NCBI RefSeq assembly: GCF_025822765.1
Contig: NZ_JACKUK010000042.1
Span: 81,814-145,813, forward strand
Source: Mycobacterium barrassiae
Lineage (GTDB): Bacteria > Actinomycetota > Actinomycetes > Mycobacteriales > Mycobacteriaceae
Direction: 5' to 3'
DNA: 64,000 nt
How positions within the stretch are numbered: the first letter of the stretch is position 1; each line of letters opens with the position of its first letter. This document shows positions 52,748 through 63,185 of the stretch, piece after piece. The notes beneath the pieces were generated by a model that was given only the letters and a program-made list of their open reading frames with translations, did no database searches and had not been told where the DNA came from. A program made the translations under genes and the position numbers.

Positions 52748-54489
52748 TTGCGGCTGTTGAGTTTCTTGAGGCGTTCCTGCAAAAGGCCCACCCGATGGGC
52801 GTTGCCGTGCAGGCCTAAATAGCGATCCCCGAAGACCGCCAGCAGCGCGTCGTCGAGGCGGCGCACCGCGCCTGGCGGATAGCGATATCCCATCGTCTCG
52901 TTGACGGCGTCCGCATCGACACCGTCGAGCGCGGCGCTCAATTCGTCGAGTGAGGTGATGCCCAGTTCCAGCAGAAGCCCTGAGATCCAGGCGTAGTGAT
53001 CCGTGCGCGACCACCCGGCGTCGGCGTAGCGATTGCCCAGATACGTTGCCAGCACCGGGGTTGCGATCCGCGGATCGTCGGACTCCTCGGTCCTGGTGCC
53101 CTCGGTCATCTCCTCGCCGGAGACCGTCACCCGCAGCCGCTCACGGATGGCGGTGAACTCGCGATCGGCGAGTTCGAGCAGGCCCGCCGCGAGCGTGAAC
53201 CGGCGATCGAGGTCCGGAACGTGTTCGGCGGGAATCGAACCCTTGTAGCGGACGTCGTGCTCGAACTCCGCCCACGCATGCTGCAGCACCGTGCGCACCT
53301 GGATGGACGCGGGTTGCTGTTCACCCTCGACGCCGACGAGCACGTGCCTGCTCGCGTAGCCCCAGCGGCCCTCGCGCGCAGTCTCAAGACCCATGTCGCG
53401 GTCGTCGAGCAGCCGCATCTCGTCGGCGAGCAGCGTGACGACGGCATCGACGTCCTCACGCAGGTATGTGATGACCCGCAGCCCGATCTGATCGGTGATT
53501 TCGACCAGCGGGTCGCTGTACAGGCGTTTGCCGTCGACGATGCGTTCGGCCTTGGCCGCGAACGACTCCACGCTCTTGGTGCGCGCCGCGATGCTGAGGT
53601 AGTTGATGCCGGCGTCGTCCAGCAGTCCCGTCACCAACTTGAGGTAGTTGTCGGTGGCGGTCAGCAGGGCGGGCCGTCTGGCCTCGTAGTCGGCGACAGC
53701 GGCACGGACGGGAGCCGGGATCTGTTCCGGCGGTTGTGCTTTGGCCTCGAAGGGTGCGGCGGCGCGGCGAGCCTCGGGCAGCGTCGGCGTGACGATGAAG
53801 CCCGACTCGTAGTCCCCGTAGGTGGTCACGTCGTCGGGCCGGTGGTAGCGGAAGAGCGCGACGTAGGCGCACAGCACCGCGTCGACGGGATCCTCGTCCC
53901 TGTCGAGCTGTCCCGGCCTGGTCGCCGCCTCGACCCTCTTGCGGAGCTCCACCCAGGTGACGCTGCGGTTCACCCGCAGCCGAGGTGTGGCGTCGTCAAG
54001 CGCTTCGATATGCGTCATCAGCTCGAGCAACGCACGCTTGCGCACGTCGAACTTGCCGCGTTTGTACTTCAGCGTCTTGGGCAGATTGAACAGCACGACG
54101 CTGGCCGGATGGGGAAAGACTTCGATCGCGAGACGCTTGGCGTGCGAGGCGGGATTGAGCTCCAGGCCGAGGCGGGCGGCGAGGACCTCGCCGCGGGGCG
54201 GGTTGAACTCCGGTCGCCCCCGGAACGCGGGCCGCGCACCCGCCTCGAACCTGGCGAAGTCGCGATTCAGCGCCAGCTCGCAGGGGCGTGCGCTGTTCTC
54301 GGTCTTCACGATCAGGGGCGCGTCGATGGCGACGACGCATTCGTCGCGGGTACACGGGGCGATCGCGGCGGCGATGCTCTCGTCGTCCCCGGCCGTGCCG
54401 ATGTGCAGCAGGCGGCCGTCGGCGTCGACGACCGCGACACCCGTCTGGTTTCTCTCACCCCAGGCCAGATCGAGCCCAACGAAGTGCAT
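52744..54489 (-). CDS. relZ: RelZ: DUF429/RNase HII-like domain fused to (p)ppGpp synthetase
   Basis: The 581-residue protein has two domains. Residues 1-235 are DUF429 (FVGLDLAWGERNQTGVAVVD, VVAIDAPLI), regarded as the RNase HII-like part. Residues 297-416 are RelA/SpoT synthetase (RTKSVESFAAKAERI, DQIGLRVITYLREDV, IQVRTVLQHAWAEFEHDVRYKG). This is the architecture of M. smegmatis MS_RHII-RSD/RelZ, which makes pppGpp-type alarmones and resolves R-loops, and the location before purB agrees. Ser395 stands where most synthetases have Glu in ExQxRT. The start is ATG 54489; it is divergent from purB by 79 bases. Confidence 0.9.
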   Translation of the reverse strand: MHFVGLDLAWGERNQTGVAVVDADGRLLHIGTAGDDESIAAAIAPCTRDECVVAIDAPLIVKTENSARPCELALNRDFARFEAGARPAFRGRPEFNPPRGEVLAARLGLELNPASHAKRLAIEVFPHPASVVLFNLPKTLKYKRGKFDVRKRALLELMTHIEALDDATPRLRVNRSVTWVELRKRVEAATRPGQLDRDEDPVDAVLCAYVALFRYHRPDDVTTYGDYESGFIVTPTLPEARRAAAPFEAKAQPPEQIPAPVRAAVADYEARRPALLTATDNYLKLVTGLLDDAGINYLSIAARTKSVESFAAKAERIVDGKRLYSDPLVEITDQIGLRVITYLREDVDAVVTLLADEMRLLDDRDMGLETAREGRWGYASRHVLVGVEGEQQPASIQVRTVLQHAWAEFEHDVRYKGSIPAEHVPDLDRRFTLAAGLLELADREFTAIRERLRVTVSGEEMTEGTRTEESDDPRIATPVLATYLGNRYADAGWSRTDHYAWISGLLLELGITSLDELSAALDGVDADAVNETMGYRYPPGAVRRLDDALLAVFGDRYLGLHGNAHRVGLLQERLKKLNSRN

Positions 54490-54568
54490 ACCGCTAGCTT
54501 TCCCTATTTGGGTCCCTGCTCGTGCTGCCTTGTCTGCGCGCCTGCCCGCCGACGTAAGCTCTGTCTTT

Positions 54569-55987
54569 GTGACGATCCCGAATGTGCTGGCCAACCGCTA
54601 CGCCAGCGATGAAATGGTGGCCATCTGGTCGCCGGAGGCCAAGGTCGTCGCGGAGCGTCGGCTGTGGCTGGCAGTGTTGCGGGCCCAAGCCGAGCTGGGC
54701 GTCGACGTGCCCCCCGGCGTCGTCGAGGACTACGAGCGGGTGCTCGAGGACGTCGACCTGTCCTCCATCGCGGCACGTGAGCGGGTGCTGCGCCACGACG
54801 TCAAGGCGCGCATCGAGGAGTTCAACGCGCTGGCGGGCCACGAGCACGTGCACAAGGGCATGACGTCTCGTGACCTGACCGAGAACGTGGAGCAGTTGCA
54901 GATCCGCCGGTCGCTGGAGCTGGTCTTCTCGCACGGGGTCGCAGTGGTGGCGCGGCTGGCCGAGCGGGCTGTCGTGTACCGCGACCTGGTGATGGCCGGG
55001 CGTAGCCACAACGTCGCCGCGCAGGCCACCACGTTGGGGAAGCGGTTCGCCTCGGCAGCCGAAGAGCTTCTGGTCGCGTTGAACCGGCTGCGCTCGTTGA
55101 TCGATCGCTACCCGTTGCGTGGCATCAAGGGTCCGATGGGCACCGCGCAGGACATGCTCGACCTGTTCGACGGCGACACCGCGAAGCTCGCCCAGCTGGA
55201 GGCGCGGATCGCCGAATTCCTCGGTTTCACAGAGATTTTCACCAGCGTCGGACAGGTCTATCCGCGGTCGCTGGACCACGATGTCGTGTCCGCTCTTGTA
55301 CAGGTCGGTGCGGGACCGTCGTCGATGGCGCACACGATCCGGCTGATGGCGGGTCATGAACTGGTGACCGAGGGCTTCGCTCCCGGTCAGGTCGGCTCGT
55401 CGGCGATGCCGCACAAGATGAACACCCGGTCGTGCGAGCGGGTCAACGGCCTGCAGGTGGTGCTCCGCGGGTATGCGTCGATGGCGGCCGAGCTCGCAGG
55501 GGCGCAGTGGAACGAGGGCGACGTGTTCTGCTCGGTGGTGCGACGGGTCGCGTTGCCCGATGCGTTCTTCGCGATCGACGGGCAGACCGAGACTTTCCTG
55601 ACGGTGCTCGACGAGTTCGGTGCGTATCCAGCTGTGATCCAGCGGGAGCTGGACCGCTACCTGCCCTTCCTGGCGACGACTCGGATCCTGATCGCCGCGG
55701 TGCGTGCCGGCGTGGGTCGGGAGACCGCGCACGAGGTGATCAAGGAACACGCCGTCGCGGTGGCGCTGGCGATGCGCGAGAAGGGTGCCGAGCCCGATCT
55801 GCTGGACCGGTTGGCCGCCGACTCGCGACTGCCGCTGGACCGCGTCGCGCTGGACGCGGCGCTTGCCGACAAGCAGGCGTTCACGGGCGCGGCGGGGGAC
55901 CAGGTTGACCGGGTGGTGGACGCCGTCGAAGAGTTGGTCGGGCGTTATCCGGAGGCCGCGAAGTACACCTCGGGCGCAATCCTGTGA
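54569..55987 (+). CDS. purB: Adenylosuccinate lyase PurB
   Basis: This 472-residue enzyme is the same length as M. tuberculosis PurB (Rv0777). It acts twice in purine synthesis, on SAICAR and on adenylosuccinate. The fumarase-superfamily signature [17 protein letters not shown] with the catalytic Ser loop is present, as are [15 protein letters not shown] and [19 protein letters not shown] 54569 is used; the longer frame is antisense to relZ. CYP126 begins within its stop (GTGA). Confidence 0.97.
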   Translation: MTIPNVLANRYASDEMVAIWSPEAKVVAERRLWLAVLRAQAELGVDVPPGVVEDYERVLEDVDLSSIAARERVLRHDVKARIEEFNALAGHEHVHKGMTSRDLTENVEQLQIRRSLELVFSHGVAVVARLAERAVVYRDLVMAGRSHNVAAQATTLGKRFASAAEELLVALNRLRSLIDRYPLRGIKGPMGTAQDMLDLFDGDTAKLAQLEARIAEFLGFTEIFTSVGQVYPRSLDHDVVSALVQVGAGPSSMAHTIRLMAGHELVTEGFAPGQVGSSAMPHKMNTRSCERVNGLQVVLRGYASMAAELAGAQWNEGDVFCSVVRRVALPDAFFAIDGQTETFLTVLDEFGAYPAVIQRELDRYLPFLATTRILIAAVRAGVGRETAHEVIKEHAVAVALAMREKGAEPDLLDRLAADSRLPLDRVALDAALADKQAFTGAAGDQVDRVVDAVEELVGRYPEAAKYTSGAIL

Positions 55988-57219
55988 CCTCGGTGGCGGG
56001 AGCACTCGCCGAGATCGACTTCACCGATCTCGACAATTTCGCCAACGGCTTCCCGCACGAACTGTTCGCGGTCCACCGTCGCAAGGCCCCCGTCTACTGG
56101 CACGAGCCGACCGCCAACACCCCCGACGGCGAGGGCTTCTGGTCGGTCGCGACACACGCCGAAACCCTTGCGGTGTTTCGAGATCCGGAGACGTATTCGT
56201 CGGTGACGGGCGGTACACGTCCATTCGGCGGCACCCTGCTGCAGGATCTGGCCGTCGCGGGCCAAGTTCTCAACATGATGGACGACCCGCGGCATTCGCA
56301 CATCCGCCGGCTCGTCAGTTCCGGGCTGACGCCGCGGATGATCGCGCGCGTCGAAGACGATCTGCGCACCCGCGCCCGTCGGCTGCTTGATTCTGTGACT
56401 CCGGGGGAGCCGTTTGACTTTCTGGTCGACGTGGCCGCCGAGCTGCCGATGCAGATGATCTGCATTCTCCTGGGTGTCCCTGAGTCCGAACGACATTGGC
56501 TGTTCGAGGCGATCGAGCCGCAGTTCGACTTCGGTGGTTCGCGGAAGGCCTCCGTAGGGCAGTTGACGCCCGAGGAGGCGGGCTCGCGGATGTACACGTA
56601 CGGCCAGGAGCTGATCGCGTCGAAACGCGCCGAGCCGACCGACGACATGCTGTCGGTGGTCGCGAACGCGACGGTGGAGGACGAAAGCCTCTCGGAGATC
56701 GAGCTTTATCTGTTCTTCAGTCTGCTGTTCAGCGCGGGCGCGGAGACGACGCGGAACTCCGTCGCAGGCGGGCTGTTGGCGCTGATCGAGAACCCGGATC
56801 AAATGCACGCGCTGCGCGGTGATCTGGAGCAGCTGCCGACTGCGATCGAGGAGATGGTGCGGTGGACGTCGCCGTCACCGTCGAAGCGGCGCACCGCGAC
56901 ACGTGACGTCGAGCTGGCCGGCTGCCAGATCAACGCCGGCGACAAGGTGCAGATCTGGGAGGGTTCGGCCAATCGGGACCCGGCGACGTTCGAGAATCCG
57001 GATACGTTCGACATCACGCGTAAACCGAATCCGCACTTGGGTTTCGGTCATGGCGTGCACTACTGCCTCGGCGCGAACCTGGCGCGCCTCGAGCTGCGCG
57101 TGCTCTACGAGGAGCTGCTGACGCGGTTCGGGTCCGCGCGGTTGGTCAAACCCGTGGAGTGGACGCGTAGTAACCGGCACACGGGGATGCGTCATCTGGT
57201 GGTCGAACTACGGCCGTGA
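55984..57219 (+). CDS. cyp126: Cytochrome P450 CYP126
   Basis: This 411-residue P450 has I-helix [11 protein letters not shown], ExxR in [10 protein letters not shown] and haem loop [10 protein letters not shown] with C361. It corresponds to CYP126 of M. tuberculosis (Rv0778), likewise next to purB and purC. The physiological substrate is unknown. It starts with GTG overlapping the purB stop and is itself overlapped by the transporter gene, so all three are co-expressed. Confidence 0.95.
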   Translation: MTSVAGALAEIDFTDLDNFANGFPHELFAVHRRKAPVYWHEPTANTPDGEGFWSVATHAETLAVFRDPETYSSVTGGTRPFGGTLLQDLAVAGQVLNMMDDPRHSHIRRLVSSGLTPRMIARVEDDLRTRARRLLDSVTPGEPFDFLVDVAAELPMQMICILLGVPESERHWLFEAIEPQFDFGGSRKASVGQLTPEEAGSRMYTYGQELIASKRAEPTDDMLSVVANATVEDESLSEIELYLFFSLLFSAGAETTRNSVAGGLLALIENPDQMHALRGDLEQLPTAIEEMVRWTSPSPSKRRTATRDVELAGCQINAGDKVQIWEGSANRDPATFENPDTFDITRKPNPHLGFGHGVHYCLGANLARLELRVLYEELLTRFGSARLVKPVEWTRSNRHTGMRHLVVELRP

Positions 57220-58124
57220 GACCCGACGTATTCGCGGCGGTCATGGCGACCGGAATCGTGTCGATCGCGGCCGCGGACCACGGAATCGTCGTCATCAGTG
57301 TCATCCTCATCGCCGTTGCGGCGGTGGCACTTCCGGTGTTGATGGTGATGACGGCCAAGGCGTGGCGGTCATTCGACATGCGCGATCCCAACGTCACATT
57401 GCCGCTGTTCAGCTACGTCGCAGCGTGCGCGGTGGTGGGGGCACGGCTGGCCGAGCATCGCATCGTGCTGTGGGTGTTGGCGGGACTGGCGTTGCAGGCC
57501 TGGGTGTCGTTGGTGCCGTTGGCGGTGCGGTCGATGTGGCGGCACCGGTGGACCGGTCTGCGCGACCGGGCTCACGGGGGGTGGGAGCTCGCGGCGGTCG
57601 CGACGTCCGGTTTGGCGATCGTCTCGGCGCAACTCAACGTCTTGTTCTGGGCCGTGGTGTTCTGGGTGCTCGGGCTGTTCGTGTACTTGGTGATGACGAC
57701 GCTGGTGCTGTGGCGGGTACGGCACGACGCGTCGTCGCCGGAGCTGGTGCAGCCGGATGTCTGGATTCTGATGGGTGGCATAGCGATTGCGACGTTGGCC
57801 GGTGATCATCTGCATCGCATCCTGATACCTGGGCCGATCGCCGACGGTGTGCGTGCGGTGACGATAGTGACGTGGATCGTGGCGACGGTGTGGATCCCGG
57901 TGCTTCTTGTTGTCGTTGTGCGACGATCGGTGGGTTTGGGTTGGCCCGCGGTCTTTCCGCTCGGGATGTACTCGTCGGCGACGTATGCGATGGCGGTGGA
58001 AACCGGTTGGCGGTGGTTCGTCGCGGTGTCGCTGACGTTCTTCGGGATCGCGTTGGCGGCGTGGCTCGTCGTCGCCGGGGACGCTTTTTTGCGATTTCGG
58101 CGTGCTAGGTCTCGCTCAGCGTGA
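57216..58124 (+). CDS. TehA/Mae1-type (TDT) membrane transporter
   Basis: This 302-residue protein has about nine or ten hydrophobic helices and the TDT-family start [18 protein letters not shown] and late motif [17 protein letters not shown]. The family exports C4-dicarboxylates, tellurite-related anions or acts as anion channels. It starts with GTG overlapping the CYP126 stop. The gene ends inside a quasi-palindromic repeat that also holds the end of the convergent DUF559 gene. Confidence 0.88.
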   Translation: MRPDVFAAVMATGIVSIAAADHGIVVISVILIAVAAVALPVLMVMTAKAWRSFDMRDPNVTLPLFSYVAACAVVGARLAEHRIVLWVLAGLALQAWVSLVPLAVRSMWRHRWTGLRDRAHGGWELAAVATSGLAIVSAQLNVLFWAVVFWVLGLFVYLVMTTLVLWRVRHDASSPELVQPDVWILMGGIAIATLAGDHLHRILIPGPIADGVRAVTIVTWIVATVWIPVLLVVVVRRSVGLGWPAVFPLGMYSSATYAMAVETGWRWFVAVSLTFFGIALAAWLVVAGDAFLRFRRARSRSA

Positions 58125-58143
58125 CTTAACACGCCGAAATCGC
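58091..58143. repeat. Quasi-palindromic repeat, copy 1 (53 bases)
   Basis: GCGATTTCGGCGTG (58091-58104) and CACGCCGAAATCGC (58130-58143) are perfect 14-base inverted arms enclosing 25 bases with TCTCGCTCAGCGTGA. It contains the stop codons of both convergent genes and would act as a two-way terminator. Its reverse complement matches the element at 59029-59081 at 46 of 53 positions. Confidence 0.8.
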
Positions 58144-58986
58144 CGTACGAATGATGCTGAGCACTCGTTGGGGATGCTCGGTGAGGTCCAGCCAGGTGAA
58201 CCGCAACACCTGCCAGCCCAGTAGCGCGATGTCGTTCTGCCGCTCGCGGTCGATCTGAAAGTCGGCGGCCTGGCTGTGATATGCCCACCCATCGACTTCG
58301 ATCGCGACCCGGTGCGCCGCGAAGGCCACGTCGATCGTGTACCCGCCGACGCGGTAGTTCGCCTGCCAGCCGTCGATGCGTGCGGCGCGCAGGAGCTTCA
58401 GGAGAAGGCGTTCGGCTTGCGACCGGGCGCCGTCGGCGGCGGCCTGAAGCATTCGTCGTGCTGCCGGTGAGCCGTAGCGGCCCTTGTTGCGGAGATGTGC
58501 GCGCCAGAGGTCGCGTAGTTCGGCGTCGCGCTGCAGCGCTGCGTCCATCAGCTTGGCGCCACCACCCCGTCGGACGGCCGCCTCGACGATCGTCAGTGCC
58601 GGTGCGGTCACCCGCAGTCCGTTGTGCACGACGACGTCTGCAGGATTGAGGTCGCGGCGGCGAACGACCGAGCCGTCGTGGCAGCGGCCGTTGCTATCGC
58701 GTGGCACCGTCACCTCGACGATGTCGGGTGCGAACCGGGTGAGGCCGTGCCACCACGCTGCGGCCAAGCCGCTGCCTACGGCGCGGTCGCCGTAACCCCA
58801 GACGGCTGCGCGTATTCGCGCCGCGTTGGTGAAGTCCCTGTCGTCGGCGAAGTACACCCGGCGAGAGCACCGCACCCACTTACCGGCCGTCACGCGACGG
58901 CTCACAGCCTGTTTGGTGAGGCCCGCCGACCTCGCTTGCGCCAGCGTGATGACGCCGTCGTGGCGGCGTAGGTATTCCTCGAGCAT
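58126..58986 (-). CDS. AbiEi-like winged-helix plus DUF559 endonuclease-fold protein
   Basis: The 286-residue protein begins MLEEYLRRHDGVITLAQARS with an AbiEi-type winged helix (LTKQAVSRRVTAGKWVRCS). It has a middle AbiEi-like region and ends in a DUF559/Vsr-like nuclease fold (YTIDVAF, VAIEVDGWAYH, WQVLRFTW) with the acidic D-ExD pattern. Such genes are many in actinobacteria and of unknown role; no toxin partner (AbiEii) is next to it. It is bracketed by two related 53-base quasi-palindromes, and the first supplies its last codons (AISAC). It interrupts an otherwise M. tuberculosis-like gene order. Confidence 0.85.
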   Translation of the reverse strand: MLEEYLRRHDGVITLAQARSAGLTKQAVSRRVTAGKWVRCSRRVYFADDRDFTNAARIRAAVWGYGDRAVGSGLAAAWWHGLTRFAPDIVEVTVPRDSNGRCHDGSVVRRRDLNPADVVVHNGLRVTAPALTIVEAAVRRGGGAKLMDAALQRDAELRDLWRAHLRNKGRYGSPAARRMLQAAADGARSQAERLLLKLLRAARIDGWQANYRVGGYTIDVAFAAHRVAIEVDGWAYHSQAADFQIDRERQNDIALLGWQVLRFTWLDLTEHPQRVLSIIRTAISAC

Positions 58987-59028
58987 GCGTAAAGGACGTC
59001 GACCGCGGGGTCGTCGGTTCCCTCGATT

Positions 59029-59081
59029 GCGGATTCGGCGTGCAGAGTCACGCTCAGCGAGACTTAGCACGCCGAAATCGC
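59029..59081. repeat. Quasi-palindromic repeat, copy 2 (53 bases)
   Basis: GCGGATTCGGCGTGC and GCACGCCGAAATCGC are imperfect 15-base inverted arms around 23 bases with TCACGCTCAGCGAGA. It lies between the DUF559 start (58986) and the stop of the next gene (59089). Compared with copy 1 it is closer in inverted orientation, so the pair brackets the gene like inverted terminal repeats about 0.9 kb apart. Confidence 0.8.
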
Positions 59082-59088
59082 AGAGAAA

Positions 59089-59700
59089 CTAGCGGCGCAC
59101 CCCCGCCGCGCGTAACTCCAGCGCCGCAAGTCCGCGTATTGCCGTCGCATCGTGACCGCGCCACGCGCCGACGGGGTCGGGATGGATCGCCACCAGCTTG
59201 CCGAGTGGTCGGTTGGCGAGTGCCCGCATCGCGAGCAGCTGCTCGCCGGCGGGTGTCCGGGCCAGCGTGATCGCAATCCACTTACGGCGGAAGAACCGGA
59301 TGCGAAGGAAGAGCCACGGCATCGCGACGAACAGAATCGGCGGCGCGGCCACCGCCAACGCCAGCACCCACGCCAGCCACGACGCCGTCGAATCCAGGCT
59401 CTGCCCGGCGCCGGCGATGTCCAGCGCGGCTTCCGCCGCCGCGCGCAGCGGCCTGGCCAGCGAGTCGCCGACGAGCGGGAAGTCGTCAGTGCTGTCGCCT
59501 GCCGAGTTGAGGTTGTCGGCGACGCCGTTGGCGCCGGTCTGCACCCGACGGCCCACTTCGGCGATCGTCGAGACCGCGGCATGCACCGCCATCCCGACCA
59601 ACACCCAGATCGCCGTCCAGGTGATCACGACGGCATCGCTGATCAACTGGGCCAACAGACGGGACGGCGTGGTGGCATAAGGGAGAAACCGCGAACTCAT
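59089..59700 (-). CDS. Membrane protein (Rv0779c-like)
   Basis: From ATG 59700 it encodes 203 residues with a first hydrophobic helix near residues 20-45 (AVVITWTAIWVLVGMAVHAAV) and a second near 113-137 (WLAWVLALAVAAPPILFVAM). A helical, probably external region lies between and a basic cytoplasmic C-terminus follows. The function is unknown. It is divergent from purC with 30 bases between starts, as in M. tuberculosis. Confidence 0.88.
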   Translation of the reverse strand: MSSRFLPYATTPSRLLAQLISDAVVITWTAIWVLVGMAVHAAVSTIAEVGRRVQTGANGVADNLNSAGDSTDDFPLVGDSLARPLRAAAEAALDIAGAGQSLDSTASWLAWVLALAVAAPPILFVAMPWLFLRIRFFRRKWIAITLARTPAGEQLLAMRALANRPLGKLVAIHPDPVGAWRGHDATAIRGLAALELRAAGVRR

Positions 59701-59730
59701 GGACCAGATGCTGCCCGATAAGCTGGCCCG

Positions 59731-60624
59731 ATGCGCCCAGCTCTGTCCGACTACCAACATCTGGCCAGTGGCAAGGTCCGCGAGCTGTACCGGATCGACG
59801 ACGGACACCTGCTGTTCGTCGCCACCGATCGCATCTCGGCCTTCGACTACATCCTCGACAGCCAGATTCCCGACAAGGGTCGCATTCTGACCGCCATGAG
59901 CGTGTTCTTCTTCGACTATGTCGAGGCGCCCAACCACCTGGCTGGCCCACCCGACGACCCGCGCATCCCCGAGGAAGTGCTGGGTCGCGCGCTGGTGGTG
60001 GAGGAACTCGAGATGATGCCCGTCGAGGCGGTCGCGCGCGGCTACCTCACCGGCTCCGGGCTGATCGACTACCAGAAGACGGGCAAGGTGTGCGGCATCG
60101 CGCTGCCGCCCGGCCTGGTCGAGGCCAGCAAGTTCGACGAGCCGTTGTTCACCCCGGCGACCAAAGCCGAACTAGGCGCCCACGACGAGAACATCTCGTT
60201 CGACGACGTGATCGAGATGGTGGGCGCGGTGCGGGCCAACCAACTGCGCGAGCTCACCCTGAAGACCTACATCCAGGGCGCCGACCACGCGCTGACCAAA
60301 GGCATCATCGTTGCCGACACCAAGTTCGAGTTCGGCGTCGACAAGGACGGCAACCTTCGACTCGCCGACGAGATCTTCACACCGGACTCCAGCAGGTACT
60401 GGCGCGCCGACGACTATCAGGAAGGCGTCGTGCAGAACAGCTTCGACAAACAGTTCGTCCGCAACTGGTTGATCGGCCAGGAGTCCGGCTGGGACCGCAA
60501 CGGGGACACCCCGCCACCGCCGCTGCCCGCCGACATCATCGAAGCGACTCGGGCGCGTTATATCGAGGCCTACGAACGCATCTCGGGCCTGAAGTTCGAG
60601 AACTGGATCGGAGCGAGTGCGTGA
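59731..60624 (+). CDS. purC: SAICAR synthetase PurC
   Basis: This 297-residue enzyme couples aspartate to CAIR in purine synthesis. Signatures are [60 protein letters not shown] and [14 protein letters not shown]. It starts at ATG 59731. The ptrB gene begins within its stop (GTGA). Confidence 0.97.
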   Translation: MRPALSDYQHLASGKVRELYRIDDGHLLFVATDRISAFDYILDSQIPDKGRILTAMSVFFFDYVEAPNHLAGPPDDPRIPEEVLGRALVVEELEMMPVEAVARGYLTGSGLIDYQKTGKVCGIALPPGLVEASKFDEPLFTPATKAELGAHDENISFDDVIEMVGAVRANQLRELTLKTYIQGADHALTKGIIVADTKFEFGVDKDGNLRLADEIFTPDSSRYWRADDYQEGVVQNSFDKQFVRNWLIGQESGWDRNGDTPPPPLPADIIEATRARYIEAYERISGLKFENWIGASA

Positions 60625-62768
60625 AGTCGCCTGGATCGAATGTCGGCGCAGTGGCGCCTCCGGTCGCCAAGCGGGTTGACCATCGCCGGGAGTATCACGG
60701 CGACGTCTTCGTCGACCCCTACGAATGGCTACGCGACAAATCCGACCCCGACGTGATCGCGTACCTCGAGGCCGAGAACGCCTACACCGAGAACGCCACC
60801 GCGGCACTTGCACCATTGCGGCAGAAGATCTTCGACGAGATCAAGGCGCGCACCAAGGAGACCGACCTGTCGGTGCCGACCCGTCGCGGCGACTGGTGGT
60901 ATTACGGCCGCAGCTTCGAGGGCAAGCAGTACAACGTGCATTGCCGTTGCCCTGTCGCCGATGTCGGCGATTGGGTGCCACCGAAATTCGACGAGCAGAC
61001 CGAGATTCCGGGCGAGCAGATCCTCATCGACGAGAACGCCGAGGCCGAGGGCCACGACTTCTTCGCGTTGGGCGCCGCGTCGGTGAGTCTGGACGGGAAC
61101 ATCATCGCCTTCTCGGTCGACACCAAGGGTGACGAGCGATACACCCTGCGGTTCAAGGACTTACGTACCGACCAGATGTACGACGACGAGATCGTCGGCA
61201 TCGCCGCTGGTGTGACGTGGGCCGCCGACAACCGCACCGTCTACTACACGACGGTGGACGACGCGTGGCGCCCCGACACCGTCTGGCGGCATCGCATCGG
61301 CTCCGGTCTACCCGCCCAGCAGGTGTACCACGAACCCGACGAGAAATTCTGGTTGGCGGTGGGGCGCACCCGCAGCGACAAGTTCATCCTGATCGCGGCG
61401 GGTTCCGCCGTCACCTCCGAGGTCCGCTACGGCGACGCCGCCGACGCGCAAGCGGAGTTCACCCCGGTGTGGCCACGACGCGAACTCGTCGAGTACTCGG
61501 TGGAACACGCCATCGTCGGCGGTGAGGACCGATTCCTGATCCTGCACAACGACGGCGCCGAGAACTTCACGCTCGTCGAGGCGCCGGTGGCCGACCCGAC
61601 CTCCTTCCGCACCCTGATCGAGCACCGCGACGACGTGCGGCTCGACTCCGTCGACGCATTCGAAGGGCATCTGGTCGTCGGCTATCGCAGTGAGGCGCTG
61701 CCCAAGATCCAGCTCTGGCCCGTCGTGAATACGGGGGCCAACGGCACCTACGGCCATCCCGAGGACCTCACCTTCGAATCCGAACTGATGTCGGCGGGCC
61801 TGGCCGGAAACCCGAACTGGAGCTCACCGAAGCTGCGGATCGGCGCCACCTCGTTCGTCATTCCGGTGCGGATCTACGACGTCGACCTGGCCTCGGGTGA
61901 GCGCACACTGCTGCGCGAACAACCGGTGCTCGGCGACTACCGGCCCGAGGACTATGTGGAGCGTCGCGACTGGGCTGTCGCCTCCGACGGCGCCCGCGTG
62001 CCGATTTCGATCGTCCACCGCATCGGCCTGCAGTACCCGGCCCCGCTGATGTTGTACGGCTACGGGGCCTACGAGTCGTGTGAGGACCCGCGGTTCTCCA
62101 TCGCGCGGTTGTCGCTGCTCGACCGCGGCGTGGTGTTCGCGGTCGCCCATGTCCGTGGCGGCGGGGAGCTCGGCAGGCCCTGGTACGAACACGGGAAGCT
62201 ACTCGAGAAGAAGAACACCTTCACCGACTTCATCGCCGTCGCACAGCATCTCGTCGACACCGACATCACACGGCCGGAGAACATGGTCGCCTACGGCGGC
62301 AGCGCCGGTGGTCTGCTCGTCGGGGCCGTCACCAACATGGCCCCGGAGCTCTTCGCGGGTGTGCTGGCCCTGGTGCCCTTCGTCGATCCCCTGACCACCA
62401 TCCTCGACCCGTCATTGCCCCTGACGGTCACCGAGTGGGACGAGTGGGGAAACCCCCTGCAGGACAAGGACGTCTACGACTACATGAAGTCCTACTCGCC
62501 GTACGAGAACGTCGAAGCGAAGAACTACCCGCCGATCCTTGCCATGACGTCGTTGAACGACACCCGGGTGCTGTACGTCGAACCGGCGAAATGGGTTGCC
62601 GCGCTGAGGCACACCACGGGCGGCGCACCCTCGGTGCTGCTCAAGACCGAGATGAACGCCGGCCATGGTGGCATCAGCGGACGCTACGAACGGTGGAAAG
62701 AGACGGCGTTCCAGTACGCGTGGTTACTGGATGCCGCCAAAGCCGACCACGAGGGCGGCGGCGCCTAG
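60621..62768 (+). CDS. ptrB: Oligopeptidase B (protease II) PtrB, intact
   Basis: This 715-residue prolyl-oligopeptidase-family enzyme has an N-terminal beta-propeller (to about residue 430) and a C-terminal alpha/beta-hydrolase domain. The nucleophile is about S561 in [11 protein letters not shown], the acid is in LNDTRV and the His is in NAGHGG. It cleaves after basic residues in short peptides. It starts at GTG 60621 overlapping the purC stop. In M. tuberculosis the gene is split into ptrBa and ptrBb, and here it is one continuous frame. Its last 45 bases overlap the DoxX gene. Confidence 0.96.
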   Translation: MKSPGSNVGAVAPPVAKRVDHRREYHGDVFVDPYEWLRDKSDPDVIAYLEAENAYTENATAALAPLRQKIFDEIKARTKETDLSVPTRRGDWWYYGRSFEGKQYNVHCRCPVADVGDWVPPKFDEQTEIPGEQILIDENAEAEGHDFFALGAASVSLDGNIIAFSVDTKGDERYTLRFKDLRTDQMYDDEIVGIAAGVTWAADNRTVYYTTVDDAWRPDTVWRHRIGSGLPAQQVYHEPDEKFWLAVGRTRSDKFILIAAGSAVTSEVRYGDAADAQAEFTPVWPRRELVEYSVEHAIVGGEDRFLILHNDGAENFTLVEAPVADPTSFRTLIEHRDDVRLDSVDAFEGHLVVGYRSEALPKIQLWPVVNTGANGTYGHPEDLTFESELMSAGLAGNPNWSSPKLRIGATSFVIPVRIYDVDLASGERTLLREQPVLGDYRPEDYVERRDWAVASDGARVPISIVHRIGLQYPAPLMLYGYGAYESCEDPRFSIARLSLLDRGVVFAVAHVRGGGELGRPWYEHGKLLEKKNTFTDFIAVAQHLVDTDITRPENMVAYGGSAGGLLVGAVTNMAPELFAGVLALVPFVDPLTTILDPSLPLTVTEWDEWGNPLQDKDVYDYMKSYSPYENVEAKNYPPILAMTSLNDTRVLYVEPAKWVAALRHTTGGAPSVLLKTEMNAGHGGISGRYERWKETAFQYAWLLDAAKADHEGGGA

Positions 62769-63176
62769 GTAGACGACCTCCTCGACCGCGCGTCGATCGA
62801 GCCGCGTGGTCATGGATTTCGGCGGGTTGGGCATCCGCGCCGCATACACGTTCGCCGGGAACATGGCGAGCATCAACACGAACAGGTACACCGCCGCGGC
62901 GACCCGTGTCGGCGGATAGAGCAGCCCCGCCGCGCCCGCCAGTTCCAGTACGCCGGTGATGCTGACGAGCAGACCGCGGGCCGGCAGCTGCGGCGGGACG
63001 ATCGCGATCATGTCGCGTCGCAGCGGATTGACGAAGTGCGCGACACCGGTCAGCACGAACATCGCTGCGAGACCGACCGCGATCGCGGACGGCCAGCTGT
63101 TGCTGTAGTCCACGCCGAGCCAACCGGCCAGGCGTGCGGCGAGCGTGCCGAGCACGAGAGTGACGATGACTGCCAT
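62724..63176 (-). CDS. DoxX family membrane protein
   Basis: This 150-residue protein has four hydrophobic helices (AVIVTLVLGTLAARLAGWL, AIAVGLAAMFVLTGVAHFV, GLLVSITGVLELAGAAGLL, AAAVYLFVLMLAMFPANVY). The HFVNP and E-L-A-G-A-A-G-L features are typical of DoxX/SURF4-like proteins. Mycobacterial DoxX takes part in a membrane oxidoreductase complex in oxidative stress. It starts 10 bases from a repeated operator and is divergent from a TetR gene, its probable repressor. Confidence 0.9.
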   Translation of the reverse strand: MAVIVTLVLGTLAARLAGWLGVDYSNSWPSAIAVGLAAMFVLTGVAHFVNPLRRDMIAIVPPQLPARGLLVSITGVLELAGAAGLLYPPTRVAAAVYLFVLMLAMFPANVYAARMPNPPKSMTTRLDRRAVEEVVYLGAAALVVGFGGIQ

Positions 63177-63185
63177 GACAACTCC

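Noticed and set aside
52996-54612. A 538-residue plus-strand frame
   Set aside because: It is antisense to relZ, whose DUF429 and RelA/SpoT motifs are unmistakable.
58126-58986. Type IV toxin-antitoxin system
   Set aside because: The N-terminal part resembles AbiEi antitoxins, but no AbiEii toxin gene is adjacent, so a TA system is not supported.
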